Shown: positions 29,051-40,223, counted from the stretch's first letter. The stretch is DNA of 64,000 bases from an uncultured Paracoccaceae bacterium (GCA_937924905.1 CALDUK010000016.1:1-64000); one strand, 5' to 3'. Notes: generated from the letters alone by a model not told the origin. Numbers and translations: made by a program.

Positions 29051-29731
29051 ATGACCTGGAATATTCCAAACATTCTGACCGTTCTGCGCCTGCTGGCGGC
29101 GCCCGGAGTTGTTCTTCTATTCCTTTACTTCACGCGTCCTTGGGCGGATTGGTTTGCGTTGATCCTGTTCGTTGGCGCTGCCGTCACAGATTGGTTTGAT
29201 GGCTATCTGGCGCGACTTTGGAAGCAGGAAAGCAAATTTGGCGCCATGCTGGACCCCATTGCAGACAAGGCTATGGTTGTTATCGCACTGTTGCTGATTG
29301 CCGGGCTTTCAGGCGTCAATCGATCCGATGGGATGGACCCGTGGATTCTGTTGCCCGCAACTGTCATTATCTTTCGCGAGGTATTTGTTAGTGGTCTTCG
29401 CGAATTTCTGGGGGACACCGCGGGCACGCTTAAGGTCACCAAACTGGCCAAGTGGAAAACCACGACTCAGATGGTGGCAATTGGTGTTCTGTTCGGCACC
29501 GGTATTTTCCAACATATGTTCATCGAGCGTACCGTCGGTATGGACCCTACAGTGATTTCGGAAATCTTCGCGGGCGGGGATGATCCGTTGAATTTGCTTT
29601 TGATCCAGAACGCCTATTGGGCGACCTGGTGGATTGGGGTCGGCCTTCTTTGGGTTGCGGGAATTTTGACGTTGATCACGGGCCTTGATTACTTTCGAAA
29701 GGCGATGCCTTTTCTGAAGGACGAGGCATGA
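29051..29731 (+). CDS. pgsA: CDP-diacylglycerol--glycerol-3-phosphate 3-phosphatidyltransferase
   Basis: 'NIPNILTVLRLLAAPGVV' and CDP-alcohol phosphotransferase motif 'DWFDGYLARLWKQESKFGAMLDPIADK'. Confidence 0.95.
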   Translation: MTWNIPNILTVLRLLAAPGVVLLFLYFTRPWADWFALILFVGAAVTDWFDGYLARLWKQESKFGAMLDPIADKAMVVIALLLIAGLSGVNRSDGMDPWILLPATVIIFREVFVSGLREFLGDTAGTLKVTKLAKWKTTTQMVAIGVLFGTGIFQHMFIERTVGMDPTVISEIFAGGDDPLNLLLIQNAYWATWWIGVGLLWVAGILTLITGLDYFRKAMPFLKDEA

Positions 29732-29976
29732 TTGACGTCCTCTATTTTGCGTGGTTGCGGGAACGGATCGGCGTGCCGAAAGAGCAGGTCGAGGCCACGT
29801 TTCCCACCGTCGCCGCATTGGTTGAATATCTCAGGGCCCAAAGCGACGCGCATGCGCTGGCGTTTTCGGATATGTCTGCCGTGCGCGTTGCTGTCGATCA
29901 GGAACTGACCGAGATGTCGGCGCCCTTGGGTGGCGCGCGTGAAGTGGCGTTCTTTCCGCCCATGACAGGCGGATGA
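29728..29976 (+). CDS. moaD: molybdopterin converting factor subunit 1
   Basis: Ubiquitin-like small ORF ending 'EVAFFPPMTGG' (C-terminal GG). Confidence 0.94.
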   Translation: MIDVLYFAWLRERIGVPKEQVEATFPTVAALVEYLRAQSDAHALAFSDMSAVRVAVDQELTEMSAPLGGAREVAFFPPMTGG

Positions 29977-30413
29977 GCGTCCGCGTTCAGTCCCAGCCCT
30001 TCGACATGGGCGACGAAGTGCGTGCGTTTACTGCTCGTGTTGGTGGCGCGGGCGCGGTTGTGACTTTTTCGGGCCTTGTGCGTGATGAAGGCGGCACATT
30101 GTCAGCGATGGAGATCGAGCATTACCCCGCCATGACCGAAAAAGCGCTGGAAGATATCCGCGCCGAGGCTGTTGAACGCTGGGCGCTGGACGACGCGGTG
30201 GTTATTCATCGTTTTGGGTCTTTGAAGCCGGGCGAGCAGATTATGATGGTGGCAACGGCCGCACGGCACCGGGCAGATGCGTTTCAGGCGGCCGAATTTT
30301 TGATGGACTATCTGAAATCCCGCGCACCGTTTTGGAAAAAGGAAATCGGCGCGGATGGTGAAGCCTGGGTCGCGGCCAAGGACGCCGACGAAGCAGCGCT
30401 GGATCGTTGGTAG
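29973..30413 (+). CDS. moaE: molybdopterin synthase catalytic subunit
   Basis: 'GAVVTFSGLVRDEGGTLSAMEIEHYPAMTEKAL', 'HRFGSLKPGEQIMMVATAARHRADAFQAAEFLMDYLKSRAPFWKKE'. Confidence 0.96.
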   Translation: MSVRVQSQPFDMGDEVRAFTARVGGAGAVVTFSGLVRDEGGTLSAMEIEHYPAMTEKALEDIRAEAVERWALDDAVVIHRFGSLKPGEQIMMVATAARHRADAFQAAEFLMDYLKSRAPFWKKEIGADGEAWVAAKDADEAALDRW

Positions 30414-30416
30414 TCG

Positions 30417-31694
30417 TTACTCGTTTTCGCGCAAGACAGCGCCCGCCAGATAGAGCGAGCCGCAGATCAGCACCCGCGCCATCGGTTCCCGGCTCACGAT
30501 GTCGCGCAGCGCGTCTTCGATGGATGGTGCGACCACCGTTTCAAGCCCAACCTTGGTTGCCGCTTTTGCCGTTTCTTCGGCAGGCAAGGTGGCCGTTTCG
30601 CCCGGTATGGCGACAGCATGCAGGCTTGTCGCAAGATTGGACAAAGGCCTTAAATAGCCGCTGACGTCTTTGGTCGACAGCATTCCGCAAATCAGATGCG
30701 TTGGCCTTTCGGGCATTTCTGACAGCGTTTCCGCCAAAGCCGCACCCGCCGCAGGATTGTGCCCGCCGTCGAGCCAAAGTTCGGCTTTGCCTGCCAGTTC
30801 AACAAGCGGGCCTTTGGTCAGGCGCTGCATGCGGGCCGGCCAATGGACTTTTTGTACCGCGGCCTCGCATGCGGTTTCGCCGAAACCCAAATGCCGAAGT
30901 GCTGCGACGGCCATTGCTGCATTGGCAAATTGATGCGGACCGCGCAGGGTTGGGCGCGGCAAATCCAAAAGCCCGGCGTCATCCTGAAAAACCAACCGCC
31001 CGCGATCTTCCTGAAAGTGCCAGTGCTGCCCATAGGCCAGAACCGGCGCGCCCAGTTTGGCGGCTTCGGTTTCGATGACGTCAAGCGCTGACTCGTGCTG
31101 AGGCCCGACAATGACCGGAACGCCTCGCTTTATGATCCCTGCTTTTTGAAACGCAATTTCGGGGATGGTTTCGCCCAGAAATTGCTGATGGTCGAGATCA
31201 ATCTGGGTGATGATCGTCAGGCGTGGCGCGTCAATAACATTGGTGGCATCATGTCGCCCCCCAAGGCCAGTTTCCAAAAGTGTCCAATCGCCTTTGGTGC
31301 GCACAAAGGCCAAAAGTGCAGCAACGGTTGTGATCTCGAAATAGGTGATCGTTGCACCATCGTTGGCGTTATAAACCTCGTCCAGAATATCCGTCAGCGC
31401 CTCTTCCGTGATCAATTCACCGGCGACACGGATACGTTCATGAAAGCGCGCCAGATGGGGGGATGTATATGCGTGTACGCGCTGACCAACGGCTTCTAGT
31501 CCCGCACGGATCATCGCCTGTGTCGAGCCTTTGCCGTTGGTGCCCGCCAGATGAATGACCTCTGGCTGGGATAAATGCGGGTCGCCCACCGCCGCAAGGC
31601 AGCGGCCCATACGATCTAGCGTCAGATCAATGATCTTGGGATGAAGCCGCTGCATCCGTTCCAGAACAGCGTCAGAGGAAGAAAAAGCCGACAT
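30417..31694 (-). CDS. folC: bifunctional folylpolyglutamate synthase/dihydrofolate synthase
   Basis: 'VIHLAGTNGKGSTQAMIRAGLEAVGQRVHAYTSPHLARFHERI', 'LDGGHNPAAGAAL'. Confidence 0.95.
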   Translation of the reverse strand: MSAFSSSDAVLERMQRLHPKIIDLTLDRMGRCLAAVGDPHLSQPEVIHLAGTNGKGSTQAMIRAGLEAVGQRVHAYTSPHLARFHERIRVAGELITEEALTDILDEVYNANDGATITYFEITTVAALLAFVRTKGDWTLLETGLGGRHDATNVIDAPRLTIITQIDLDHQQFLGETIPEIAFQKAGIIKRGVPVIVGPQHESALDVIETEAAKLGAPVLAYGQHWHFQEDRGRLVFQDDAGLLDLPRPTLRGPHQFANAAMAVAALRHLGFGETACEAAVQKVHWPARMQRLTKGPLVELAGKAELWLDGGHNPAAGAALAETLSEMPERPTHLICGMLSTKDVSGYLRPLSNLATSLHAVAIPGETATLPAEETAKAATKVGLETVVAPSIEDALRDIVSREPMARVLICGSLYLAGAVLRENE

Positions 31695-31712
31695 CGGAGG
31701 TTTCACCGGGGC

Positions 31713-32633
31713 CTAGCCCGCGGCTTCTGCCTTGTCGTCGGGCGCATCGACGTCGGGCGCCGGCAATTCGCCTTTGACCGCAGGGGGCATGTTCAGCAGC
31801 ATACGCAAAATAGTCGTCAGTTCGTCTTTCATCTGATGGCGATGGGTCACGCGGTCGAGCATCCCGTGGTCCAGCAGATACTCAGCGCGCTGAAAGCCTT
31901 CGGGCAGTTTTTCGCGGATCGTCTGTTCGATCACACGTGGCCCGGCAAAGCAGATAAGAGCATTGGGTTCGGCGATGTGTACATCGCCCAGCATCGCATA
32001 AGACGCCGTGACACCGCCGGTCGTCGGATGGGTCAGCACCACGATATATGGCAGACCGGCTTCTTTCAGCATTTCGATGGCCACGGTTGTTCGCGGCATT
32101 TGCATCAAAGACAGGATGCCTTCTTGCATCCGTGCGCCCCCGGCTGCCGAAAATAGGATCAGCGGGCGTTTCAAGGCTACGGCTCGTTCGGCGGCGGCGA
32201 TGATAGCGTTGCCCACGAACATGCCCATGGACCCGCCCATGAAGGTGAAGTCCTGACAAGCGACGACAACGGGTGTTCGGTGAATTTCGCCCTCGGCGAC
32301 CAGCATCGCTTCGGTTTCGCCGGTTGTGCGCTGGGCAGCCTTTAAGCGGTCCGGGTAACGTTTCTGGTCGCGAAACTGCAACGGGTCGGCGACCGGCGCC
32401 GGCACGTCGACTTCCGTGAATGCCCCATTGTCAAAAAGTGCAATCAGACGATCCCGCGCGGTTAGCCCCATATGGTGGTCGCAATTCGAGCATACCGCCA
32501 GGCTTTCGGTCAATTCCCGATGGAACAACATTGTCCCGCATTCGGGGCATTTGGTCCAAAGGTTCTCGGGCACTTCCCGGCGCGAGAAGAGCGAGTTGAT
32601 CTTTGGTCGGACGTAGTTCGAAATCCAGTTCAT
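31713..32633 (-). CDS. accD: acetyl-CoA carboxylase carboxyltransferase subunit beta
   Basis: '[32 protein letters not shown]' zinc ribbon; '[57 protein letters not shown]'. Confidence 0.97.
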   Translation of the reverse strand: MNWISNYVRPKINSLFSRREVPENLWTKCPECGTMLFHRELTESLAVCSNCDHHMGLTARDRLIALFDNGAFTEVDVPAPVADPLQFRDQKRYPDRLKAAQRTTGETEAMLVAEGEIHRTPVVVACQDFTFMGGSMGMFVGNAIIAAAERAVALKRPLILFSAAGGARMQEGILSLMQMPRTTVAIEMLKEAGLPYIVVLTHPTTGGVTASYAMLGDVHIAEPNALICFAGPRVIEQTIREKLPEGFQRAEYLLDHGMLDRVTHRHQMKDELTTILRMLLNMPPAVKGELPAPDVDAPDDKAEAAG

Positions 32634-32770
32634 ATGCCGCTGCCCGTCTAATTTCTGTTCAGTTAAGCCTGACGGCAAAGAATTGCAATCAAGCGCTTTG
32701 TGGCAGGCCCACTTGCCCCCGGACGCGCGCTTCTCTATCCCTCTTTGAAATCTCGGGGGAGGCGTTCCAG

Positions 32771-34495
32771 ATGCTTAAGAAAAAGTTCGACAAATCCAAA
32801 TTGCCCAGCCGGCATGTGACCGAAGGCCCGTCCCGTGCGCCGCATCGGTCTTACTATTACGCGATGGGGATCAGCGAAGAAGAAATTGCTCAGCCATTTA
32901 TTGGCGTCGCCACGTGCTGGAACGAAGCCGCGCCTTGTAATATCGCGCTGAATCGTCAGGCGCAGGCTGTAAAGCTGGGTGTCAAAGAAGGCTTTGGCAC
33001 GCCACGCGAGTTTACCACCATCACCGTCACAGATGGCATCGCGATGGGGCATGAAGGCATGCGGTCGTCACTTGCGTCGCGTGAAGCTATCGCTGACACA
33101 GTCGAACTGACGATGCGCGGTCACTGCTATGATGCGATCGTTGGGCTTGCAGGATGCGACAAGTCGTTGCCGGGTATGATGATGGCGATGGTGCGCCTGA
33201 ATGTGCCAAGCGTCTTTATCTATGGCGGGTCGATCATGCCGGGCCGGTTCAATGGCAAGGATGTCACCGTTCAGGACGTGTTCGAAGCGGTCGGCCGCCA
33301 TCAGGCAGGTCAGAATTCAGACGAAGAACTGCGCGCCTTGGAGAAAGTCGCGTGCCCATCTGCTGGCGCATGTGGCGGGCAATTTACCGCAAACACCATG
33401 GCCTGCGTATCAGAAGCGATTGGTCTGGCGCTGCTTAACTCGTCAGGTGCGCCTGCGCCCTATGAAAGCCGTGACGCCTATTCGACCGCCAGCGGTCTTG
33501 CCGTGATGAGCCTTCTTGAAAAGAATATCCGGGCCCGCGATGTGGTGACCCGAAAGAGCCTTGAAAACGCGGCCCGTATTGTGGCCTGCACAGGCGGCTC
33601 TACGAATGCCGGTTTGCATTTGCCTGCTATCGCACATGAAGCGGGGATCGAGTTTACGCTTGAAGATGTGTGCGACATTTTCCGCGACACGCCTTATTTC
33701 GTTGATCTGAAGCCGGGCGGTCAGTTTGTGGCCAAGGATCTGTACGAAGTCGGTGGCGTTCCTGTCGTAATGAAAGAACTTCGCAAAGCGGGCCTGATCC
33801 ACGAAGACTGCATGACCGCGAGTGGCGAGACAATTGGCGAAGCCTTGGACAAGATCGAAGGCGAAGCCGACGGCACAGTGATCTATCCGATCGAGAAACC
33901 GATCACCAAGACCGGTGGCGTTGTCGGGTTGAAAGGCAATCTTGCCCCCGAAGGCGCAATCGTAAAGGTCGCCGGTATGTCCGAAGACGAACAGGTCTTT
34001 ACCGGCCCGGCGCGTGTGTTTGAATGCGAAGAAGACGCGTTCGAAGCGGTGAAGCAGCGCGCTTACAAGGAAGGCGAAGTTTTGGTTATTCGCAACGAAG
34101 GACCGGCGTCGGGACCAGGCATGCGTGAAATGCTTGCAACCACAGCGGCGCTTTCGGGTCAGGGAATGGGCAAAAAAGTAGCGCTTATCACCGATGGCCG
34201 GTTTTCGGGCGCGACACGCGGCTTTTGCGTTGGGCATGTCGGCCCGGAAAGCGCGCGCGGCGGCCCGATTGGCAAACTGCGCGATGGCGATGTGATCACA
34301 ATTGATGCGCTGACTGGTGCTATTTCGGTCGATGTCTCGGATGCCGAGCTGGAAAGCCGGGAATATGTGCCGCGTGAGACGATCTATGCATCTGGTGCGC
34401 TTTGGAAATACGCTCAACTTGTTGGCCCGACCCATCTTGGCGCGGTCACGCATCCGGGTGCTGAGATGGAAAAGCATATTTATGCCGACCTATAA
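32771..34495 (+). CDS. ilvD: dihydroxy-acid dehydratase
   Basis: '[25 protein letters not shown]', '[32 protein letters not shown]', '[27 protein letters not shown]'. Confidence 0.97.
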   Translation: MLKKKFDKSKLPSRHVTEGPSRAPHRSYYYAMGISEEEIAQPFIGVATCWNEAAPCNIALNRQAQAVKLGVKEGFGTPREFTTITVTDGIAMGHEGMRSSLASREAIADTVELTMRGHCYDAIVGLAGCDKSLPGMMMAMVRLNVPSVFIYGGSIMPGRFNGKDVTVQDVFEAVGRHQAGQNSDEELRALEKVACPSAGACGGQFTANTMACVSEAIGLALLNSSGAPAPYESRDAYSTASGLAVMSLLEKNIRARDVVTRKSLENAARIVACTGGSTNAGLHLPAIAHEAGIEFTLEDVCDIFRDTPYFVDLKPGGQFVAKDLYEVGGVPVVMKELRKAGLIHEDCMTASGETIGEALDKIEGEADGTVIYPIEKPITKTGGVVGLKGNLAPEGAIVKVAGMSEDEQVFTGPARVFECEEDAFEAVKQRAYKEGEVLVIRNEGPASGPGMREMLATTAALSGQGMGKKVALITDGRFSGATRGFCVGHVGPESARGGPIGKLRDGDVITIDALTGAISVDVSDAELESREYVPRETIYASGALWKYAQLVGPTHLGAVTHPGAEMEKHIYADL

Positions 34496-35081
34496 GGCCG
34501 CGGTTCTTCCGCTGCTTTTTGCCCTGGCCGCTTGCAGCGAGGGCTTCGAGGTTACACGAAAAGCACCCGAGCAAGTTCTTTTGCCCGACGGCACGGTTGT
34601 TGCGGGGGCCGACGGTTGGTGCGTTGACGAGACGACGTTACGGTCGGGTAGTGATACGTCGGTTGTTGTTCTGGGAAGCTGTGCGGCCCTTGCGCGAAAC
34701 CCCGAGGCCCCGCGACCGGATGTGCCCGGTATTGTGACCGTTTCCGTGGAAACGCAGCCCGGTGCGTCGCCGACGGTTGACGACCTAACCGCTTTTTTCG
34801 GCACTGAAACCGGCCGCACGGTGCTTGCGGAAGATGGGCAAGCAGACAGCGTCGAGGTCTTGGAAGTCCGTGTTGAAGAAGACGTACTTTACATTCGCAG
34901 CCGCGATTCCAGTGCCGCGACCGGCGCGAATAGTCAGAATTGGCGAGCGGTTTTCATGCTGGCCGGCCGGTTTGTGTCGGTCTCGCTGTTCGGACGCGCG
35001 GATCGCCCTATTCCAACCGAAGACGGCTTTGCCGCCATCACAGCACAGACACGAGAGCTGCGTCTGGCCAATCTTGGTTAA
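34482..35081 (+). CDS. hypothetical lipoprotein
   Basis: Signal/lipobox '[21 protein letters not shown]'; start overlaps ilvD 3' end. Confidence 0.75.
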   Translation: MPTYKAAVLPLLFALAACSEGFEVTRKAPEQVLLPDGTVVAGADGWCVDETTLRSGSDTSVVVLGSCAALARNPEAPRPDVPGIVTVSVETQPGASPTVDDLTAFFGTETGRTVLAEDGQADSVEVLEVRVEEDVLYIRSRDSSAATGANSQNWRAVFMLAGRFVSVSLFGRADRPIPTEDGFAAITAQTRELRLANLG

Positions 35082-35178
35082 GACGGCGTTAAAAAAGTTT
35101 GTCTAGTTCGATGCGGGACATTGCCTGTAAAAGCGTGTCATGGGTATTCTTCGGTAAGCTGAACAAGGGGCGGGATAC

Positions 35179-35928
35179 GTGTTCGGGCTGCTTGATAAGG
35201 GGACATTGCGTCGATGGGATCGTGCCGCGCGCGCGGTGACGACGCTTGAGGCGAAGCGTTTAAAGTCGCTGCGCCAACGCGCCCGTTCGCTTAGCCGCCG
35301 GGTGGACAAAGTGCTGCATGTGGCCGAGGGCCGCCTTGCGTTACCCTTGGCCGGTCAAGCCGCCATCAGAAGGCCGATGCATTCAGACTGGGCCTGGCGG
35401 CCCGAGTTATGGCACGGCCCGATTAAGCCGAGTGGGTTTGCCATGGTGGAAAACAAAACGGCCGTTGGGCGCGAAGCCAAAGTGTTCCACGATTGCACTC
35501 TCAGCGAATTGTCGATCCGTCAATTGCGCAACACGCGGGCCGAGGACATTGCGGCTTATGGCGTGCGTCTGGACGTTTTCCAGTTTGATGGTTCCTTCCT
35601 TAGCCTTGTTATTGATCTGCCCAAAGAGGGTACCGAAGGTATGACGCGCCGCCATGTGGTTCGTCTTTCGTTGCGCATTGAATCCGAGAAGCCGCTGGAG
35701 GTCTTTGGGCGCATGAATGTCCGGCATGGTCCGAATGTCGAACAAATGGTGCGCGAGTTTGAAGGATCACACGGCGAATATGTGGTAGAGTTTGACATGG
35801 CCGCATCCCGGTTGAATGAAGCTAGAGTTGAAAGAGGCTGGATTGACTTGATCTTTGAAGGGCCGGAAATGAACGCCATAACCTTGCGCGACGTTACGCT
35901 TAGCCGACGTCCCCGCGCAGAACTGTAG
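35179..35928 (+). CDS. hypothetical protein (probably DUF6478-like)
   Basis: Full-length 249-aa ORF with protein-like composition; family name from memory and uncertain. Confidence 0.65.
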   Translation: MFGLLDKGTLRRWDRAARAVTTLEAKRLKSLRQRARSLSRRVDKVLHVAEGRLALPLAGQAAIRRPMHSDWAWRPELWHGPIKPSGFAMVENKTAVGREAKVFHDCTLSELSIRQLRNTRAEDIAAYGVRLDVFQFDGSFLSLVIDLPKEGTEGMTRRHVVRLSLRIESEKPLEVFGRMNVRHGPNVEQMVREFEGSHGEYVVEFDMAASRLNEARVERGWIDLIFEGPEMNAITLRDVTLSRRPRAEL

Positions 35929-35948
35929 GAGCAACCGCGCTGTCTGAC

Positions 35949-36320
35949 ATGACGCTTACACGCATGCGTTTGGCCGAAGGTGTTTGGGAAGGCTTGTTGT
36001 CCGCCAGTACTAAAGCGGCGCCCAAGCTGTTGTTGCGCCATCGCGACGAATTGGTGGGTGAGCCTGAAACGGTTGAAACCGAACCTGCGGCCGGCGAGGT
36101 GGCGCGTTGGCTTGTGCGGTTCCGTTTGCCGACCGAGCGGTTGTCGGATGGGGTTCAGACCTTTGTGATCGAAGACGCCTCGACGGGTGATGCACTGGCG
36201 CATGAGACGATATTTGCGGGCGAAATCGTTGATGACGATATCCGCGCCGAGGTTTCACTTTTGCGAGCCGAACTGGACTTGTTGAAGCGTGCTTTCCGGC
36301 GGCATTGTTCGGAGACCTGA
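35949..36320 (+). CDS. hypothetical protein
   Basis: 123-aa ORF, protein-like, C-terminal helix 'RAEVSLLRAELDLLKRAFRRHC'. Confidence 0.6.
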   Translation: MTLTRMRLAEGVWEGLLSASTKAAPKLLLRHRDELVGEPETVETEPAAGEVARWLVRFRLPTERLSDGVQTFVIEDASTGDALAHETIFAGEIVDDDIRAEVSLLRAELDLLKRAFRRHCSET

Positions 36321-36329
36321 CGTTGGCCC

Positions 36330-36863
36330 TCAGGACACACGCGTAGAACGTTCATCGTTCAGTATGCGCAGTGCATCAAGGCTGGCTTTCAAAACAAGCT
36401 CTTGCGACACCAGATGTGCAAGGTCTTTCAAAAGCTGAATGTCGCGTTCTTGCCAAGCACGTTGACGTACCTGAAAAACGCTTAAGGCGGCTGGCGGGTT
36501 GTCTGCGGCCCCAAAAACCGGGCTGATCAAAAACGATCCAATGCCCAAGATTGATGCCTCGGGCGTGTCTGCATGAGTGCGGCTTAGATCATCAATCGCG
36601 GTCGTTGCACCTGTTTCGCGTGCTTCGCTGCTGATTGAGCCACTTAAAAGGAAGGTCTCGTTCCTGTACTTGCTGTTCGAGGCGATACGCAATTTTGCGA
36701 CCGAGGCCAATTCGTCGAAAACAATCAGCGCAGCGCAATCGACCCCCAATAAGCGCGCCGCATTGGCGACAACCGTGTTTGCACCGCGAAGCGGGGGGCC
36801 ATCCACCAGATCAAACCGGTGGACTTTGGCTTGTGCCAATCCGAAATCCCTTTCGATCGTCAT
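36330..36863 (-). CDS. GAF domain-containing protein
   Basis: 'NAARLLGVDCAALIVFDELASVAKLRIAS...GSFLISPVFGAADNPPAALSVFQVRQRAWQERDIQLLKDLAHLVSQEL'. Confidence 0.8.
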   Translation of the reverse strand: MTIERDFGLAQAKVHRFDLVDGPPLRGANTVVANAARLLGVDCAALIVFDELASVAKLRIASNSKYRNETFLLSGSISSEARETGATTAIDDLSRTHADTPEASILGIGSFLISPVFGAADNPPAALSVFQVRQRAWQERDIQLLKDLAHLVSQELVLKASLDALRILNDERSTRVS

Positions 36864-37057
36864 CGCGCATCCCTCACGTAACAATAAAATTTTTAATCTA
36901 GGTTAAAAATTCATTAACAAACTGAGGTAGTTATGGATTCCACTTCATCCGAAAGTTAGCCACAAACTGATCTTTAGTAAAACTATTGATCAATCGAAGG
37001 ATATATTTCGCGAAAATTAAGACCAATTGTGGCATCAAGATCGTTTTGTTCGCGGGT

Positions 37058-37243
37058 CTAGCCCTGGTCTTTCGACAGCACAAACCGCTTGTCGCAATAT
37101 CCGCATTCGACCCATCCTGTCTTGCCATCAATGGTCAACCAGACGCGAGGATGCCCCAAGGCCCCTTCGCCGCCATCGCAAGCAACCCGTGTTTCGGTCA
37201 CGACTTCGGTTTCAGGCGGTGGTGTGTTGTCCATTCCGGGCAT
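37058..37243 (-). CDS. zinc-finger domain-containing protein (CHCC type)
   Basis: '[37 protein letters not shown]' as in zf-CHCC/NDUFS6-like proteins. Confidence 0.9.
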   Translation of the reverse strand: MPGMDNTPPPETEVVTETRVACDGGEGALGHPRVWLTIDGKTGWVECGYCDKRFVLSKDQG

Positions 37244-37309
37244 AAACAGCGTTCCTCTGGCGATGCGGCTTTTTGTATAGTGGTTTGGAAGTTTGCAGAA
37301 AAGCGTAAA

Positions 37310-37687
37310 TCAGCCCGCCTGCAACATGCGGCCCAGTGGGCGGCCTGCCAGAATATGCAGGTGAAAATGTGGGACGTCTTGCACCCCGTCTTCGCCTGCG
37401 TTCGAGATGATGCGATAGCCTGCGCCTTGATCCGGACTGACCGCCAGTTTGGTGCAAATCTTACCAAAACTGCGCCAAAAGTCCGTGATTTCAGCGTCGC
37501 TTGCGTTCAGCGCAAAGTCATCTGCGGTCACATAAGCTCCTTTGGGTATGACCAGCACATGATGCGGGGTCTGTGGCTGAATATCCGCAAACGCCAGCGT
37601 GTGATCGGTTTCCATAACGGTTTTGTTAGGGATCTCGCCGCGCAGTATCTTGGCAAAAATGTTTTGATCGTCATAGGCGTACGGCAT
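37310..37687 (-). CDS. HIT family (histidine triad) protein
   Basis: 'NIFAKILRGEIPNKTVMETDHTLAFADIQPQTPHHVLVIPKG', 'VPHFHLHILAGRPLGRM'. Confidence 0.95.
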   Translation of the reverse strand: MPYAYDDQNIFAKILRGEIPNKTVMETDHTLAFADIQPQTPHHVLVIPKGAYVTADDFALNASDAEITDFWRSFGKICTKLAVSPDQGAGYRIISNAGEDGVQDVPHFHLHILAGRPLGRMLQAG

Positions 37688-37696
37688 GTCTGGTCC

Positions 37697-39274
37697 TCAG
37701 TCTAAAAACAGATAGTCGGCGGCGGCGATTTCTTTGGCCTGCGCGGGTTCAATATCCAGGAACTTGGCCAAGGGACGCGCGTTTTCGTCCTGATTTGCCT
37801 TTTCGCTGATCCTGTAGAATTCGGGAAAATTCTGATCGCGGATCAATTCGCTTTCCCGGAACACATCGTTGCGTATTGTCGGCAGCAAAGTCTTAAAGGT
37901 CTCTGGCGACGTGTGTTCCCCCGCAAGGCCAACCCGTTTGGCATGGCCTTCCAAATAGGCATCGGTGTACTGGCAATCGATTTCCAGAAGCCGCGTTTCG
38001 CTGCGGTCGGAATAAAAATCGCTGAACAGTTCAAGGTTCGACGGATCAAGACAAATCAGCAAGCGGTCGGTTTCGTAGTAGTCGAACAACATCCGCATCA
38101 TCGCGCGTCGATGTCGGGTTCGCTTGGCCAGCGTCGCCTGAATGCCGCCCAGATCGGGAAGGGGAGTGTCTTCTTCGTCAAACAGATACTCGATTTTCGG
38201 CAGGTTCGAATGCGCCCCGATTGCGTCCAATAGCCGCTTGGCGACGTGCCATTTCTTGCAGGTCACGATCAGCAAGGCCCGCTCGCGCCCGATCGTCGAA
38301 TCCTTTTCCCAAAAGCGCGGGGCGAACCTTTCGCCGATCCGGCCGCGCCCTGTCAGAAACTCGAACAACCGGGGCCCTTCATTCGAGGTCTGAAATGAAA
38401 CACCGGTTTGCGTGTACAGCTTGCCCAACTGAGCTTTCAGCTCGCGCGCGTCCGGGCTGATCTTTCGGGCGAATAAGTAATCCTGCGCCAGCAGCAGGTC
38501 ATAGTGGTCATTGTACAGCGTCACCGGCATCCCGTAGTCTGTGAACATCAGAAAAGTCAGCGTGCGGTTGTCGATTTCGTTGGCGGGGATCAGATGGCGG
38601 ACAAGCGTCTGAAAGAATGTCTCATCAGGAATCCACGTCGTTCTGAAAAATCGGATGATGTCGCGTCGGCTGGCGACCAGTTCGAGAATGGCTTCGACCG
38701 TTCGACGGCGCAGGCACCACCATTGGCTGCCGATCATAATTTGTAAGTCGCTGGGGATCTTTCGCGTCAGGCCCATTCGTTTTTGCAGGTTGTACGAGGC
38801 ATAGAATCGTTTCGCCTGGCTGCGTTCGTTGAACCAGTGGCGATAGACCAGACGTTCTTCCTTGAAACCCGTCTTGATCCAGTCGCTTTCGAAAAAATCG
38901 TAGCTTTCGATATAATCGACGTCGTGTGCTTCGATGAACGTGCGTGCATATTCCGCCGTTTTGATCGGCATGCAATCGCCCGACACCATATAGAAATGCG
39001 TGGCTTTCGGGAAAGCGTCTACCGCTGCCTTGACCGCTTCCAGGGTTGCAGCAACCAAGCTCCATTCGCCCCAGCCACATTTCAGGCGGCGCTTGGGGAA
39101 CACGACGTGTGAGTTATCTGCCAAGGCTTGTCGTAAGGCGTCATAGTCGAACTTTGAGGCGTTTGCGTCGAAATGGATCGAGACCGCGTCACCGACACTG
39201 GTCAACCGGGTTGCCTGACGCACAACCGAATCCACATCCTTGTGGCAAAGCAGTATGTAGGCAATCTGGCCCAC
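37697..39274 (-). CDS. Core-2/I-branching beta-1,6-N-acetylglucosaminyltransferase-like protein (DUF5928-type C-terminus)
   Basis: 'VGQIAYILLCHKDVDSV...HFDANAS...ATHFYMVSGDCMPIKT...YDFFESDWIKTGFKEERLVYRHWFNER...GSQWWCLRRRTVEAIL...TWIPDETFFQTLVRH'. GTG start at 39274. Confidence 0.82.
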   Translation of the reverse strand: MGQIAYILLCHKDVDSVVRQATRLTSVGDAVSIHFDANASKFDYDALRQALADNSHVVFPKRRLKCGWGEWSLVAATLEAVKAAVDAFPKATHFYMVSGDCMPIKTAEYARTFIEAHDVDYIESYDFFESDWIKTGFKEERLVYRHWFNERSQAKRFYASYNLQKRMGLTRKIPSDLQIMIGSQWWCLRRRTVEAILELVASRRDIIRFFRTTWIPDETFFQTLVRHLIPANEIDNRTLTFLMFTDYGMPVTLYNDHYDLLLAQDYLFARKISPDARELKAQLGKLYTQTGVSFQTSNEGPRLFEFLTGRGRIGERFAPRFWEKDSTIGRERALLIVTCKKWHVAKRLLDAIGAHSNLPKIEYLFDEEDTPLPDLGGIQATLAKRTRHRRAMMRMLFDYYETDRLLICLDPSNLELFSDFYSDRSETRLLEIDCQYTDAYLEGHAKRVGLAGEHTSPETFKTLLPTIRNDVFRESELIRDQNFPEFYRISEKANQDENARPLAKFLDIEPAQAKEIAAADYLFLD

Positions 39275-39419
39275 GTTGCGTTCATCCCTTTGCCCTAAAC
39301 CTCGGTCACATGGGTGTAACGTGCGTCGAGGATTGAAGAAACCTTTGAAGTTTGCTTTTTTCCGACGGGATTGAAACAAAGCACTCTTAGCTAGTGACGA
39401 ATAGAAGGTTGGTCGCCAC

Positions 39420-40223
39420 ATGGGTTTTCCAGGTACGTGGATGACACTAAGCGAAAGTATGGTCTATCGGGTGGTGCCAAAATGCGCCTGCTCGACCATT
39501 GGTCAGATCATGTATTTTTCGGATCATGGTTCGTTCTACGAGGGTGACATCCATGATGCGCAGGATGGGCTTCACAAATGGGCGCAGGACCATAGCCAAG
39601 ATGCGATCACGGCGAATGTCCGTCAGCACAAAAGTTTTTCATTCACCTGTGTGCGCAATCCTTACACCCGCATTTTGTCTTCGTTTTTCGACAAGATCTG
39701 TGGTGTGCAACGGAACGGGCAGCGGTATCGCGGCAACTTGATTCCGCAGCTTAGCCAACAATACGGGATCAATGCCGACGGTGACTTTGATCAAGTCGCT
39801 ATGTTTCGTCGCTTTCTGTTATTCGCGCGCGACACCATCACATACCGCAAGCCGATGGACCCGGACATTCATTGGTCAGCCATTTCTGGGCATATCTCGA
39901 CATTCATTGTGAACGGCGGTCGGTATGACAAGATCTTCTGGACCGAAAAGTTCAATGACGGGATGCAAAGCGTGCTGGACAGGGTCGAGGTGAAAGTGCC
40001 AGTCGATCTGGCGGACATTCCTCGTTTCAATGAAAGCGAGGGACACGGACCAAAGCGCGCCTATCCGGTTGAGGACTTTTTTGACGATCTGTCGATGCAT
40101 CTGGTCTACGAGATCTATAAACGCGACTTCGAACTTTTCGGATACGACTTTGAAAATCCCGGGCAGGCAGCACCGGTGCGCGAGATCGATCTTGATGAAG
40201 TTCATAAGAAACTTGGCAGCTAG
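39420..40223 (+). CDS. sulfotransferase family 2 protein
   Basis: 'VYRVVPKCACSTIGQIMYFSDHG' (5'-PSB) and 'KSFSFTCVRNPYTRILSSFFDKI' (3'-PB) motifs. Confidence 0.87.
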   Translation: MGFPGTWMTLSESMVYRVVPKCACSTIGQIMYFSDHGSFYEGDIHDAQDGLHKWAQDHSQDAITANVRQHKSFSFTCVRNPYTRILSSFFDKICGVQRNGQRYRGNLIPQLSQQYGINADGDFDQVAMFRRFLLFARDTITYRKPMDPDIHWSAISGHISTFIVNGGRYDKIFWTEKFNDGMQSVLDRVEVKVPVDLADIPRFNESEGHGPKRAYPVEDFFDDLSMHLVYEIYKRDFELFGYDFENPGQAAPVREIDLDEVHKKLGS

